DNA from: Hypomesus transpacificus
Lineage: Eukaryota > Chordata > Actinopteri > Osmeriformes > Osmeridae
Length of the DNA: 64,000 bases
NCBI RefSeq assembly: GCF_021917145.1
Contig: NC_061065.1
Coordinates: forward strand, 8,013,314-8,077,313
Reading direction: 5' to 3'
Shown: positions 50,687 to 63,311 of the stretch, in pieces
Layout of the letters: every line of letters begins with the position of its first letter
How positions within the stretch are numbered: position 1 is the stretch's first letter
Translations under genes and position numbers: made by a program
The notes under the pieces: generated by a model
Databases searched by the model: none
Told to the model about the DNA's origin: nothing
The model's input: only the letters and a program-made list of their open reading frames with translations

Positions 50687-50771
50687 TTAAGCAGCAGCAG
50701 CAGGAGCCAGGGCTATACTACTGTCCCACTGGGGGAGTTGGCTGGGTTTTGGGATGATAGTAAACCCTGTG

Positions 50772-50814
<43 letters not shown>

Positions 50815-53800
50815 AAGAAAGAGAGAGTGTTGGGTTAGACTGAGAGGAACACATAATGAACACATGACAATTTTAAAAGTATCATGGGGTTAGTCCTATT
50901 GGTAAGTTAGGGTGGTTGGCACCTCTGTTTATAAATGAGGTGTCTTCGACCCAAACAAACCAACATGTATGAAACTATTATACAGCGTACTATTAATCAA
51001 TGTAATTATTAAACAAGTTATTACATTTAGATATAGTTTTGTCCAATCTATAGGGACTGATTTCGCAGCATAGGCCAGCAGATTAATTACATCCCAGTAA
51101 CCAGGGGGGAGGGATCAACAACTCACCACTTTCCCCGGCCTGGCCCATGTGCAAATGAAGCCCTCCTGACAGGCTGTGACCAGACAGTCCTCCAGGAAGA
51201 TTAACACAGTGAGTCTCTCGTGAGCGATCTTCTTACACACCAGGGGCTCCAGCAGAGGAACGTCCTCCATGCGCGGGCACAGCAGGGTGCCCAGAGTCTT
51301 AGCGGCGTCTGCCTTGGCCGTCCGCGCCGAGCTCAGCTGGTTGAGCTTGTCGCTGCTCTTGCTGCTGATGTGGCCCATGCTGTGGTTGCGTTTGTGGTCC
51401 TTCTCGTGGCGCTCCTTGCGCGTGTCGTGCAGCGACAGCGTGGCGAACTTGCTGACGCCCGTGGCGATGAAGGCGCTGTCGATGATGCTGCCACCCTTCG
51501 TACTGCTGCCGCTGCTCCCGGTGTGGCTGTTGGGGGTGCTGCCCCCTGCTGGGTTGGAGGAGTGTGGCAGGCTGTTGGAGCGAGGCAGGGGGGCAGGGAG
51601 GGAGTTAGCGGGGTTGCCACTGTTACTACCACTGCTTACACTGTTGTTGCCGTTTGTGCCGGAGGGATTTGAGATGGTGGAGTTGGTGGTGGTGGTCGTA
51701 GTGGTGGTAGTGGTAGCAACAGTCACCCCAGTGGCAGGAGGGGTGGTGGTGGCACTCATGACGTTAGTTTGAGTTCTGGTACGAGACAGGGGGAGATGGG
51801 GGAAGAGAATGTCCTCTGTGAGGTCCCACAGGCACAGCTGTGTGTCCTGCCCCACCGAGCCAAACCGGTAGGTCACGCTGACCGGCCTCCCATCTGTGGA
51901 GTTCCTTTTGGAGAGGCCTGACTGGCCGCTGTTGGCCCGGTCTCGACCCGCTCCAAAATGGATCTGCTCGTGGAATTCCTCGTCGCTGCCGCTGAACTCA
52001 GCCGGCGGGTCGCTGTCCTCCACGCTGGTCGTGCAGTGATCGAACGCCACCACGCTCACCCACGACTTGTGACCGTGACCCCTCGCGATCACCCTGCAGT
52101 CTGAGAACGACCACACGGTCACCAGGTCGTCCTCGCCGCCCGCTACGATGTACCGTCCGTCCGGGCTCCAGCACACACACAGCAGCCCGCCAAAATAGCT
52201 CTTCATGGTTCCGTGGAGCTCCGCGGCATCGAAGCCAAACACCCGCAAGAAGCCGTCCTGGCTGGCACAGGCCAGGAACTTACCGTCTGGGGAGAAGGCA
52301 AATTCGTTGAGCGCCCCCTCACCCACCGTCCAGCGGAGTAAGGGATTGCGGGCGGACTTGCTCTTGCAGGTGTGCACGGCGTAGCTGTCGCCCTGCTTTA
52401 GGAGCTGGTAGTGAGGCGCCGTGGTGCCACAGGTGTGCTCCACATTGTACAGGTACAAACTGCCGCTGGAGTGGGCCACCAGGAACAGGCTCTCAGAACC
52501 AGGGACCCACCGCACGCACGTCACCCGAGACTTGTCTATTAGTCTCTGGGGGAGGAGAGACAAAGAAGCTTGTGAGGGCTTGTGAGAACACCTGCTTTTC
52601 AGAAAAGTATGGCACTCTTAGAATTTGACACTCGATCATTGACAATCCTACATGGAAATGATCTGTCTACGCCTCACAGAAAGTAGACATTCATTGACTA
52701 CCTGTATTTATTTTATTTTTTTTCATTTACAGTGCCCTCCAAAAGTATTGGAACAGTGAGGCGAATTCCTTTATTTTTGCTGTAGACTGAAAACATTTGG
52801 GCTTGACATCAAATAATGAACGTGAGACCAGAGATCAACGTTTCAGCTTTTATTTCCAGGTATTTACATCAGGATCTGATGCACAACTAAGAAAATATCA
52901 CATTTTGTTTGAATCCACCCATTTGTCATGTGATCAAAAGTATTGGAACAGATATACTTAAAACATATTTAAGTGAATAAGACTTAATATTTAGTTGCAA
53001 ATCCTTTGCTTTCAATAACTGCAGCAAGTCTGTGACCCATTGACGTCACCAAACTTTTGCATTCTTCCTTTTTGATGCTTTCCCAGGCTTTCACTGCAGC
53101 CTCTTTCAGTTGTTGTTTGTTTTGTGGGGTTCCTCCCTTCAGTCTCCTCTTAAGCAGGTAAAATGCATGCTCTATAGGGTTTAAGTCTGGAGATTGACTT
53201 GGCCAGTCTAATACCTTCCATTTCTTGCCCCTGATGAACTCCTTTGTTGTTTTGGCAGTGTGTTTTGGGTCGTTATCTTGCTGCATGATGAAGGCTCTGC
53301 CAATCAGTTTGGTTGCATCTTTCCTTAAATTGGCAGACAAAATGTTTCTGTAGACTTCCGAGTTCATTTTGCTGCTGCCATCATGTGTTACATCCTCAAT
53401 GAAGATTAATGAGCCCGTCCCAGAAGAAGCCATGCAAGCCCAAGCCATGACATTACCTCCACCGTGTTTCACAGATGAGCTTGTGTGTTTGGGATCATGA
53501 GCAGTTCCTTTCTTTCTCCAAACTTTAGCCTTTCCATCACTTTGGTAAAAGTTAATCTTTGTCTCATCAGTCCATAAAACTTTGTCCCAGAATTTTTGAG
53601 GTTCATCTCTGTACTTTTTGGCAAATTCCAGCCTGGCCTTCCTATTCTTCTTGCTAATGAGTGGTTTGCATCTTCTGGTGTAGCCCTTGTACTTTTGTTC
53701 ATGAAGTCTTCTGCGAACAGTAGATAGTGATACCTTCACTCCTGCCATCTGGAGGTTGTTGCTGATCTCACTAACAGTTGTTTTAGGGTCTTTCTTTACA

Positions 53801-56521
53801 GCTCTTACAATGTTTATGTCATCAACTGCTGATGTTTTCCTTGGTCTACCTGTTCGACGTCTGTTACTTAGTACACCAGTAGTTTTCTTCTTCTTCAGGA
53901 CATTCCAAATGGTTGTACTGGCTATGGCCAATGTTTCTGCAATGGCTCTGATTGATTTTCCATCTTCTCTAAGACTCACAATTGCTTGTTTTTCACCCAA
54001 AGACAGCGCTCTGGTTTTCATGTTGTTTTCACCTCTGAATACAGTCTGCATAGACAAAACCTATCTTACCCAATTTGAACCTGAGTGTAGACATTCAGTG
54101 GTATTTATTGATTGAATAATGTATGTAATAGGACACACCTGGGCAACAAAACACACCTGTCAGTCACATGTTCCAATACTTTTGCTCACGTGACAAATGG
54201 GTGGGTTCGAACAAAAAGGTGATATTTTCTCATTTGTGCATCAGATCCTGATGTAAATACCTGGAAATAAAAGCTGAAACGTTGATCTCTGGTTTCACAT
54301 TCATCGTTTGATGTCAAGCCCAAATGTTTTCAGTCTACAGCAAAAATAAAGGAATTGGCCTCACTGTTCCAATACTTTTGGAGGGCACTGTATGTACTGA
54401 CTTGTGTGAGACAAGCAGAGAAGAGAGGCTGTGGTGGAGATGCAATCTGCTTTCAAGATTGTAATTAAAAGACACAAACTCTGATCCATAAGGGAGTGGG
54501 GTACCCACCTCCTCATTGAAGAGCTTGCTGGTCTCCTTCTTGATGGGGTCGATGAGCTGCACCTGTCCGGCAGAGAAGCCCACCAGCAGGGAGACGCTCT
54601 CCGCCGTGGCAGTGAGGGGGTTGAAGTCATGACAAGTGGGCTGCGTTCCTTTGTATATCCTCTTGTCTATAGGCTTGCTGAGATCTGCTGCCTGGAAGGT
54701 TCGAGGACACGTTATTACCTACCACATACGCCTTTAGTTCATAGTCATAAAAAGATTTGCTGTAACTAATTCCGACATATCCAAGCCCGATGACTTTGAA
54801 CAGCCCAACAACAATCTGACTTGTCTTCAGGGATTGTCTTGTAGAAGATGTTGACACAGAAAATGCACCAACAGCACAAACACAATCAAAAATAAACCTC
54901 CAGTCCCAGGCTACAGCAGATCCAATCAATTGACTTCATCAAACAAGTAGCAACTGGTAATACTTGTTATCTACACTGGACCGAAGACACTGCACCTATC
55001 TGGGGGTAATGATGTTTGAAACACTGGCAATCATTACCCTAGAGACTGAGGCCCAGAAGGGAATGTAGGTTACCCTGCAGTGCCTGTGTCTACCAACAGG
55101 TGGCTGGGCTATGCAAAGTTAAAACTAGATCAAGCTGAATTAGGGCCAAACTGGTGAAAATGTTAAGTTGCTGTTATGTGAACTCCAGAAACATCACCTA
55201 CAATTAACTTGCTACTTGCTAGTTCAGAGTTTATAGGATTGATGTTATCAATGTAATAAATGATTCACTCGCAAATTGGATAAGATTGAGATTATCAATA
55301 TGGCCAATGATGCACCGGCAACCATTCAACTGGGGTTGCAATGGGATATAGGCAAGGCAGCACCTAGTCAATGGGATGATTAGATGTAAATAGACACAAA
55401 ATGTCAACTTTTGTTGGACTATAACTTCACAACCAGTTCTAAAAACATTCAATATCAGGGTTAAATGTAAGAAACCACAGCTGTTTGTGATGATCATCAC
55501 CACAACCACCTCTGTCAACAACCACTTCTTGCTAAAATGCCAACACCCCCCCATGTACAAACATGAGGTCACCACGGCTGCAACCCGCAAGGCTCACTTG
55601 AGCATGACATCAACAAAAACAGAACTGCCCAGCAATGTTCCACACAAACACACCGTCATTAAATGACAGACACACAAACACTGTCTCCCTTCAGACTAAC
55701 ATCGAGGCCTGTCTAACGACCATTCTGTGTAATGTTAGCACACAATACATTATTATAACCCCTAGCTAACTGAACAGGTCAGTACTGCAATGAATCTGTC
55801 AATATAATTTCTACTTTACAGTGCCAATCGTCAATGACGGGACGTGTCACCCTGGATGTCAACATCGTGTCGCACTCATCTCATGACGAGCCATTCCTTC
55901 ACTCCAAGGTTAAGCGTGAACATTTCGAGTGCAATTCAGCCTCGAAAGAATGTAATGTCAGACATGCTGCACCGGCAAGCTGAAAGGTTCGCCAGCACTA
56001 GAATGCAAACGTTAACTTCGTAACAACTAGTTAGCTACCGAACTACACATAGCACATCCCGGACAAGGTACAGGGAAAACAAACTGTGGCGATGCTAGCT
56101 AAATTAGCTTGGTAGCTAACGTTAGCTATCTGGCCAGATATATGGCCTAGCTTGACTGGCTATCTGCGTACGTCAATGAAACAACCAAATTGACAGGCAT
56201 AATGCAACATATTTGAAGACAGACATTAACTCCACAGGTTTAAATGCGTTGTATTAAAACAATGTTATTTACCTTTCTCACGCCTTTGTAAATATAAAAG
56301 TACAGTTCCCGGCCCACATTGAAACAGATTCTGTCGCCGTTACCGGACTGATCGTTCACATTAACGAATGATACCTTGACTGGATTCGAGCCCTGTGAGT
56401 TAAAAGGCACCCTGTTTGGGCGGCTGTATTCGGAGTGAGTGAGGAGTTTATAGACACCTTCCCGAGTGGTGAATTGAGTTTTAATTTCGTTCATCTCCTT
56501 CCCTCCTCCCTCCGCCGCCAT
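50687..56521 (-). CDS. wdr20: WD repeat-containing protein 20
   Basis: WD40 protein that binds and activates the deubiquitinases USP12 and USP46 together with WDR48. Minus-strand coding exons: 56273-56521 (ATG at 56521, 83 codons, MAAEGGGKEMNEIKTQFTTR), 54509-54691 (61 codons, ending KLFNEE) and 51127-52545 (473 codons), all phase 0 with GT/AG. The large exon carries the WD repeats (for example FSPDGKFLACASQDGFLRVF and CWSPDGRYIVAGGEDDLVTV), then a low-complexity Thr/Asn/Ser linker (about 51590-51760) longer than in human, and ends GRPGKV-like. A donor GTGAGT follows GTG at 51127. A plausible terminal exon at 50687-50728 follows TCCCCCAG and reads WDSSIALAPAAAA then stop. Without it, read-through gives Val-Ser-Cys-stop. 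A Tc1 transposon lies in intron 2. Confidence 0.93.
50776..50811. repeat. GA microsatellite
   Basis: Pure (GA)n of about 17 units, located in the putative last wdr20 intron. Confidence 0.9.
52730..54390 (-). mobile_element. Tc1-like transposon, apparently complete
   Basis: A 1661-bp element flanked by TA on both sides (52728-52729 and 54391-54392). Its terminal inverted repeats are about 221 bp (52730-52950 and 54169-54390) with roughly 95% match by eye. Each carries an outer CCAAAAGTATTGGAACA and an inner CAAAAGTATTGGAACA motif, the IR/DR arrangement of many Tc1 elements. It sits in wdr20 intron 2, transposase in the same orientation as the host gene. Confidence 0.95.
52984..54057 (-). CDS. 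Tc1-family transposase (DD34E)
   Basis: The 357-codon uninterrupted frame is about the usual length of Tc1 transposases (about 340 aa). The alternative start at residue 13 (MKTRALSLGEKQ) gives 345. N-terminal paired-type helix-turn-helix regions flank the GRPRK motif (70-74). The catalytic triad is complete: D164 in WTDET, D261 in QQDNDPKHT and E296 in DLNPIEH, with 34 residues between the second D and the E. No stop or frameshift is seen, so the protein could be functional; whether it is expressed cannot be told. Confidence 0.95.
   Translation of the reverse strand: MSMQTVFRGENNMKTRALSLGEKQAIVSLREDGKSIRAIAETLAIASTTIWNVLKKKKTTGVLSNRRRTGRPRKTSAVDDINIVRAVKKDPKTTVSEISNNLQMAGVKVSLSTVRRRLHEQKYKGYTRRCKPLISKKNRKARLEFAKKYRDEPQKFWDKVLWTDETKINFYQSDGKAKVWRKKGTAHDPKHTSSSVKHGGGNVMAWACMASSGTGSLIFIEDVTHDGSSKMNSEVYRNILSANLRKDATKLIGRAFIMQQDNDPKHTAKTTKEFIRGKKWKVLDWPSQSPDLNPIEHAFYLLKRRLKGGTPQNKQQLKEAAVKAWESIKKEECKSLVTSMGHRLAAVIESKGFATKY
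54692..56272 (-). other. wdr20: wdr20 intron 1
   Basis: Intron between coding exons 1 and 2. It contains short open frames without family resemblance and no repeats I can name. Confidence 0.7.
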
Positions 56522-56529
56522 CTTGGAAA

Positions 56530-57990
56530 TTGGCGTTCATCCTGTCCAAACCCCGGATCTTACCCACAGTGCATGCGTTCAACCGTTGATTCCAGAACTT
56601 AGGAGTAACTTTTGTTAAGAGTACTTGGGCTATCCTGCGGTGTACTGTGTTCCGATTTATCAAGGTTTTTGCAAGGCTACTTTACGGAAATTGTAGGAAT
56701 TAAACAAAACTATGGTCATGTGCTTTCAGGGGGATGAGTAAAGTCTTTCGCGATTGTTGAGTAAACTTCTTAGCTTAAGAAAGATGCCAGAATTAGACAA
56801 ATGGTATTGTATAAGCTATATATAGTATATAACAGCTAAATTATGTAAAAAAATATAACAAAATAAACATGTATGTTCATACCCGAGTGTGCTCACGTCT
56901 GCGCTAAAATATTCCATACTGAAACGTTAAACATTTGCTCAATTGTAACTAATTTTTCTCTAATCCTCTCCCTTGTCTGATCAAGGTATAAAAAAGAGAA
57001 CAGTGAATTTGAAACGCCAGTTGAAATTAAATGAAAACATGACTAGCATAAACCCACGACTCAGAGACTAGAAGATCACAATCATATTGTGTCAACTTGC
57101 ACTGTAGAAGTTGGAAACCAAGAAGCGATGATTCATCATGCTCAATTGAGGTCAGGGTACATTTAAAATGTTCTGCTGTCTCATCTGGATGTTTCTAAAG
57201 AAACAGCTTACAACTTTTAACGTTCAGATTACTGGTGTGGTAGAAATGAATAGCAGTGCCATCCTCTGTATAGCTGAAGTCATAGCACCCTAGTCATCAC
57301 TACACGAATATTCTAGTCTTTACTAGTATAAGCAATTATCTTCTACCGACTCTAGGCCTATGTGTTTTACGTTTGAACTGGTTTCATGTACGCATTAAGA
57401 AAGATAATACATGTTTATACCATTTTTGTTGATTGTGATGTATGACTTTCAAAAGCAATACATTGAACACTTAGGCAACATGTATGTGTCATTTTGGTTT
57501 ATTTTCCATGTGTGCCAGCATTTATAACAAAACGTTCTTGAATATGAAAGAAAAATGCATTTAATTTGAATGTGTTCAACTATATGAGATCTAATGAACA
57601 ACAATTTAAGTGTAAAAGCTCTGAATCTGAGGTGTACACCTGTTTTTTTTCTTAAACAGAAAAGGACCAAAATAACCACCAGCCCACGGCCTGACTGAAT
57701 CTCTAGTGCAACTGTGGCTTAAGCACATGAGCTATTCTCCACAATCTCACCGTCCCAAAAAAGATTGGAGGCCTGTTTTCTCTCAGAGGCCTTCTGGCCC
57801 GCGTTTATCCAGTGCTGGAAGCAGGTGGTGTCAGAGCAGGCTGCGCACAGCTGTGACGTTAACAAAGGCGCCCGGAGGTGGGCCAGGCCTACTATACTCT
57901 ATCAGAAGATGGCTTGCGCTGACTGACAGATACCCCTTGTGACTCCACAGCCCTATAAGGACACAAGCGGTTTACGGCTACAAACCCCTC
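56530..57990. other. wdr20-hsp90aa1 intergenic region
   Basis: Divergent intergenic spacer, mostly AT-rich, with the wdr20 promoter at its left end. No gene is seen; ORFs are short. Confidence 0.6.
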
Positions 57991-58013
57991 ACACACCCGA
58001 CCCCCGCCCTGGC

Positions 58014-58074
58014 GTTTATTCTAGAACCTTCTGAATGGGAGCTTCCAGAAAGGCACCCCTTGAGTATATAAAGA
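58014..58074 (+). promoter_or_regulatory. heat-shock promoter of hsp90aa1 copy 1
   Basis: Contiguous heat-shock elements ATTCT-AGAAC-CTTCT (58018-58032) with a further GAA, then CTTCC-AGAAA (58042-58051). TATATAAAG follows at about 58066-58073. HSF1 trimers bind alternating nGAAn pentamers, so strong heat induction is expected. Confidence 0.88.
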
Positions 58075-58094
58075 CCAGGACAGACCTGGGGGTC

Positions 58095-58264
58095 TGAAGC
58101 CAGTGAGAAGACATTGACCTGAAAGGTTAGAGGACTACGACACACAGGACGAGCAGTGGTACACTGAGATTTATACTACTCAGCTATAATACTCAACTCA
58201 GCTATTCGTTCTACTAACAAATTCAGGAAGACGCAAAGCTCAGAAGGTCATAAATAAATTCAAG
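58095..58264 (+). other. hsp90aa1.1: hsp90aa1 copy 1 noncoding exon 1
   Basis: The transcript should start about 25-30 bp after the TATA box. The exon ends at 58264 before GTAAGA. A noncoding first exon is typical of hsp90a genes. The intron (58265-59324) holds no other gene. Confidence 0.75.
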
Positions 58265-59324
58265 GTAAGACATTCTACTCATCTGATGACATAATTATTA
58301 CATCATTTAATGATGATAATTTGATGTTACAATCGAGGGGATGCAAGGGAGCATGCTTGCAAACAAAGGAGAAAATACAGAAATGCATTACCATCATACA
58401 GAATAGCTCTGCCATGATAAAAGCTCACTGGGTGGAAGGCAACAAATGATTTCTGGATACTGTAGATGTCTTTGTGAAAGGACGAGAGCACATGGCCAAA
58501 AGCATGACCCTGAAGGAAAGACACATGCTGTATACCTGTTACACAAAGTCTCACAGGCAATGGTATTTTAAATGAACAGAAATTGTGAATTGTGGGTCAT
58601 TTTGATGACGGTGATTTTTATAAAGAAACATTTGCTTGAGTGGTTAACGACTAACTTTCAATGCAGAAGTTTAAAGCCTCAGAGCTTGCCACGGCTATCA
58701 TGGGGCCTATGTAACTTCAGGACAATTGACCTAAAACCTTTAAATAAAGATGCAGCCAAGCACTTTGAAAGATATTCTTCTGCTAAAAGATTAAATGAAA
58801 CCGTATTTGAGACAAAAGTTGAAATTTCTAGTGCTCCGTTTCAGAGAACCGGAGTCACATGTTGCTATTGCAGCTGTTGCCATGTGGGTGTGAATGACCG
58901 TCTTTTGAAACGGCAAGGGTTTGATTGACAGATGGGGCTTGTGCAATGTGATCCTGAGCTGCAGCTGCCTCCGCGTCTCCATTAGTCTCCTAGCTTTTGA
59001 GATGACCACTGGCTTCATGAACAAAATGAATGTCAAAACCTGGGATTGTCCAAAGCAACAACCAAAATGTGCAAAATAACGAGATATTAAATAAAAACTG
59101 TAATTTGAGTCGATGTAGGTCACACTTGATTAATTATTATTATTTCCCATTTTACTGACACTCACTTTTAATAGTTGATAACAGGGGTCCAAACTGGATT
59201 GTTTATGGTTTTCTATCTCCTGTACATTATTTGAAAAATGCGTTCTTAACATATACAGACAGAGGCAGGGATTTGACTGGATATTCCTGCATGAAAAATG
59301 TAACATCTGCCATTTTTTTTGCAG

Positions 59325-62300
59325 ATGCCAGAGAAAGCCGGCCCCGCAATGGAGGAGGATGTGGAGACCTTCGCTTTCCAGGCTGAGATTGCTCAGTTGA
59401 TGTCTCTGATCATTAACACCTTCTACTCCAACAAGGAGATCTTCCTCAGAGAGCTCATCTCCAACTCCTCTGATGTGAGTAAATAAAATATACATCTGAA
59501 GTTAACCCGTCTATAATTGACACCATCACCGTCATATAAAGAAATTGTTTTCAACTTCCCTGTCCGGTTTGATAAAGCCTTAATATGAAACAAACTACCT
59601 GATAAAAGGTTGTGCACATTCAGTATTCTATACATGTTTTACACTGGTTATTATGAACTCCATCAGTGAACATCATTAACCACATCACTAAACCCCTATT
59701 ATGATTCTCCTTTCATTATTATGGCAGGCTTTGGACAAAATCAGATATGAGAGCCTGACTGACCCCAGCAAACTTGAGTCCTGCAAGGACCTGAAGATTG
59801 AGATCACACCTGACTTGCGTACTCGCACCCTGACCCTGGTCGACACGGGCATCGGCATGACCAAGGCCGACCTGATCAACAACCTGGGAACCATTGCCAA
59901 GTCTGGTACCAAGGCCTTCATGGAGGCCCTGCAGGCTGGAGCTGACATCTCCATGATTGGCCAGTTCGGTGTGGGTTTCTACTCTGCTTATCTGGTAGCT
60001 GAGAGGGTGACCGTCATCACCAAGCACAATGATGACGAGCAGTACATCTGGGAGTCAGCAGCTGGCGGCTCCTTCACAGTTAAAGTTGACACTGGTAAGC
60101 TACTCAATCACAACAATTCAAACACAGATTGTACCTATTAAAATGCTTGTTCCACATAATTTAATTCCACATCCAATGATTGTTTGTTTTTTACACATCC
60201 AACAGGCGAACCTATTGGCCGGGGAACCAGAGTGATCCTGCACTTAAAGGAGGACCAATCAGAATATTGTGAGGAGAAGCGCGTTAAGGAAGTTGTGAAG
60301 AAGCACTCACAGTTCATTGGCTACCCAATCACACTCTATGTAAGTTCAATTTGAATCCTTACTAAATCTTTATTATACCTCTTGAATCAACATAATACTA
60401 ACAAAATCCTCCATTAAGTTACCCTAAAACCAGTTTAAAATACAAATATATTTATTTGAAGGTGGAGAAGTCTAGAGAGAAGGAGGTTGACCTTGAAGAT
60501 GGAGAGAAGGAGGAGGATGCTGCTACCGCTGAGGACAAAGACAAACCTAAGATTGAGGACGTAGGCTCTGATGAAGACGAGGACACCAAGGACGGGAAGA
60601 ACAAGAGGAAGAAGAAGGTCAAGGAGAAGTACATTGATGCCCAGGAGCTGAACAAGACCAAGCCCATCTGGACCCGTAACCCAGACGACATCACCAACGA
60701 CGAGTATGGAGAGTTTTACAAGAGCCTCACCAACGACTGGGAGGACCACCTGGCAGTCAAGGTAAATATTTAAATATTTGACAAAACACACTAAATCTCA
60801 TGTTTCCCCCCCCCCCCCCCCCCCCCCCAGAAAGGATGTTTAACAATCCTTATGAGACAGAATGGGTAAATGCTTATCTCATGAATTCATGTTTTTTGCA
60901 GCATTTCTCGGTGGAGGGCCAACTGGAATTCCGTGCCCTGCTTTTTGTGCCCAGAAGGGCTTCATTTGACCTCTTTGAGAACAAGAAGAGAAGAAACAAC
61001 ATCAAGCTGTACGTGCGCAGGGTGTTCATCATGGACAACTGTGATGAGCTGATGCCAGAGTACCTTAGTGAGTGCTTCACACCTGCAATAGTAACTTCAC
61101 CATCAGTGTTTCTACCACAATACCTAGGTCCTTGGTTGAGAGTTGACCAATTGCTTTTGTGATCCTTGTCAGACTTCATCAAGGGTGTGGTGGACTCCGA
61201 GGATCTCCCCCTGAACATCTCCAGAGAGATGCTGCAGCAGAGCAAGATCCTGAAGGTGATCCGCAAGAACCTGGTCAAGAAGTGCCTGGACCTCTTCACA
61301 GAGCTGTCAGAAGACAAGGAAAATTACAAGAAGTGTTATGAACAATTCTCCAAGAATATCAAGGTAAGCCCATCTGAAAATGGATACTTGCAACTTTCCA
61401 AGCCATCTTTTTGAGACTACTTTACCTGTCTAAGTGTATAATAACAGATTCAAAACTAGTTGCTTTTCTTCTTTGTCTAGCTGGGTATCCACGAGGACTC
61501 TCAGAACAGGAAGAAGCTGTCAGAGCTGCTGCGCTACTACACTTCCTCCTCTGGAGATGAGATGCTGTCTCTCCAGGACTATGTTGCACGCATGAAGGAC
61601 ACCCAGAAACATATCTATTACATCACTGGTGAGTTATTTAAATCCACGTTCCTTCTTTTGGAGCACATTCAGTTGAACATACATTTTTGCAAAAAACAAA
61701 ACCTCAAACAACATGACTCATCATGCACTCTCTCTTTTAGGCGAGACTAAAGAGCAAGTGGCAAACTCTGCCTTTGTGGAGCGCCTTCGCAAAGCTGGTC
61801 TGGAGGTCATCTACATGATTGAGCCTATTGATGAGTACTGCGTCCAACAGCTGAAGGAGTATGATGGCAAGAACCTGGTTTCAGTGACCAAGGAGGGTCT
61901 GGAGCTGCCTGAGGATGAGGATGAGAAGAAGAAGCAGGAAGAGCTGAAGACCAAGTTTGAGAACCTCTGCAAGATCATGAAGGACATTCTTGACAAGAAG
62001 ATTGAGAAGGTATGCTTACAGTTTCAACTTTGCTCAAACACAGCAGCAACGTAACAACACAATCGCAAAGAATATGATAACCCATATATTGTTTTCAATA
62101 ATAACAGGTCACAGTCTCCAACCGCCTAGTCTCCTCTCCCTGCTGCATCGTCACCAGCACATACGGCTGGACGGCCAACATGGAGAGGATAATGAAGTCT
62201 CAGGCTCTCAGAGACAACTCCACCATGGGCTACATGACAGCCAAAAAGCACCTGGAGATTAACCCCAGTCATCCTATTGTGGAGACCCTTAGAGAGAAGG

Positions 62301-62681
62301 CAGAGGCGGACAAAAATGACAAAGCAGTTAAGGATCTTGTCATCCTGTTGTTCGAGACAGCTCTGTTGTCATCGGGCTTCACTCTGGAGGACCCCCAGAC
62401 CCATGCAAACCGTATTTACAGGATGATTAAGCTAGGCCTTGGTGAGTTCAGTTGACTTTCCTTGACAACATAAAGATACAAGGATTTGATCATTATTTTT
62501 GGGGGTCTAATACGCACTAGATAGGAGGACTGTTCTTTACTCATGTTGTCCTTATCTTTTCTGCATTTCAGGCATTGATGATGATGATTCAGCAGTTGAT
62601 GATATCCTTCAGCCCAGTGAGGATGATATGCCTGTCTTGGAAGGTGATGATGACACATCAAGAATGGAGGAAGTTGACTAA
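59325..62681 (+). CDS. hsp90aa1.1: heat shock protein HSP 90-alpha, copy 1
   Basis: Cytosolic ATP-driven chaperone. Ten coding exons in exact phase: 59325-59474, 59728-60094, 60206-60339, 60462-60761, 60902-61067, 61173-61363, 61481-61628, 61741-62009, 62108-62441, 62572-62681; product 722 aa, normal for the family. The N-terminal ATP site shows E43, N47, D50 ([14 protein letters not shown]) and D89 (LVDTGIGM), then [15 protein letters not shown] charged linker occupies about 220-272. The middle domain includes the [15 protein letters not shown] segment with the ATP-contacting Arg. The protein ends MEEVD, the TPR co-chaperone dock. The start follows directly after the exon 2 acceptor TTTTTTTTGCAG. 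AATAAA is at 62954-62959. Naming as .1 follows the zebrafish convention for the first of two tandem copies and is tentative. Confidence 0.96.
60806..60828 (+). repeat. C23 run in hsp90aa1 intron 5
   Basis: An uninterrupted C run followed by AG, about 70 bp upstream of the true exon 6 acceptor (60900-60901). Confidence 0.9.
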
Positions 62682-62959
62682 TGATTATGGAAGTACATAT
62701 TTTCCGTTTGCCATTTTAATCTGTTAAATTATATCAATGTTTATCATTTTAAGTTAACTTCACTGTGAGGTCCTTCACTTGATTGTAATATATCAGCTAT
62801 TCATTATCAATTCATCAACTATAATTACACATTTTCTGTCTGTTCGATTGCACTTGAAGTGTCAACAACACTTCAGTAAGAATTCAACGGGAGTTTTACC
62901 AATTTCATTTTTGTAAGAGTGAAATATTTTGTATGAAAAAAATAAGGCTTTGTAATAAA

Positions 62960-63220
62960 ACATATATATTCAAATATACAACCAGTTTGGCTTCTTTTAA
63001 TTAATCGTATCATTTGTATAACTCATTATGCAACTATGTCGACAAAAACAGCAGCAAATGTATCTACATGAAATCCACGTTCTTGTCTTCACTATTGAAT
63101 CTGAACCACTTCTCTATGCCCACCTTCCAACAGAATTGAATGAACGATGGGCGTGGACAGAGTAACTATCCTGTATGATTGACATTGGTTTGCCCCACTC
63201 ACACAGCACACTCACGAGCT
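62960..63220. other. spacer between tandem hsp90aa1 genes
   Basis: Short intergenic spacer. An inverted CCAAT (GATTGACATTGG context) lies near 63178. Confidence 0.6.
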
Positions 63221-63227
63221 ATAGCCT

Positions 63228-63288
63228 GGAATATTCCAGACTGTTCTCGAAGCTGAAGATTTCTCGAACACTCCAGGACGGTATAAAA
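63228..63288 (+). promoter_or_regulatory. heat-shock promoter of hsp90aa1 copy 2
   Basis: Three heat-shock element clusters: GGAATATTCCAGA (63228-63240), TTCTCGAAG (63244-63252) and TTTCTCGAAC (about 63260-63269), then TATAAAA at 63282-63288. Confidence 0.88.
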
Positions 63289-63311
63289 CCCATCCTGCTC
63301 TCCCTTCCCCA

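Noticed and set aside
51220-51772. Plus-strand frames of 150 and 167 codons
   Set aside because: Antisense shadows of wdr20 exon 3.
58572-58928. 118-codon frame upstream of the hsp90aa1 ATG
   Set aside because: Within hsp90aa1 intron 1, no recognisable domain, no supporting splice or promoter signals.
60800-61162. Frame joining the C23 run to hsp90aa1 exon 6
   Set aside because: Starts with a poly-Pro translation of the C run. The exon 6 acceptor at 60900-60901 gives the correct phase.
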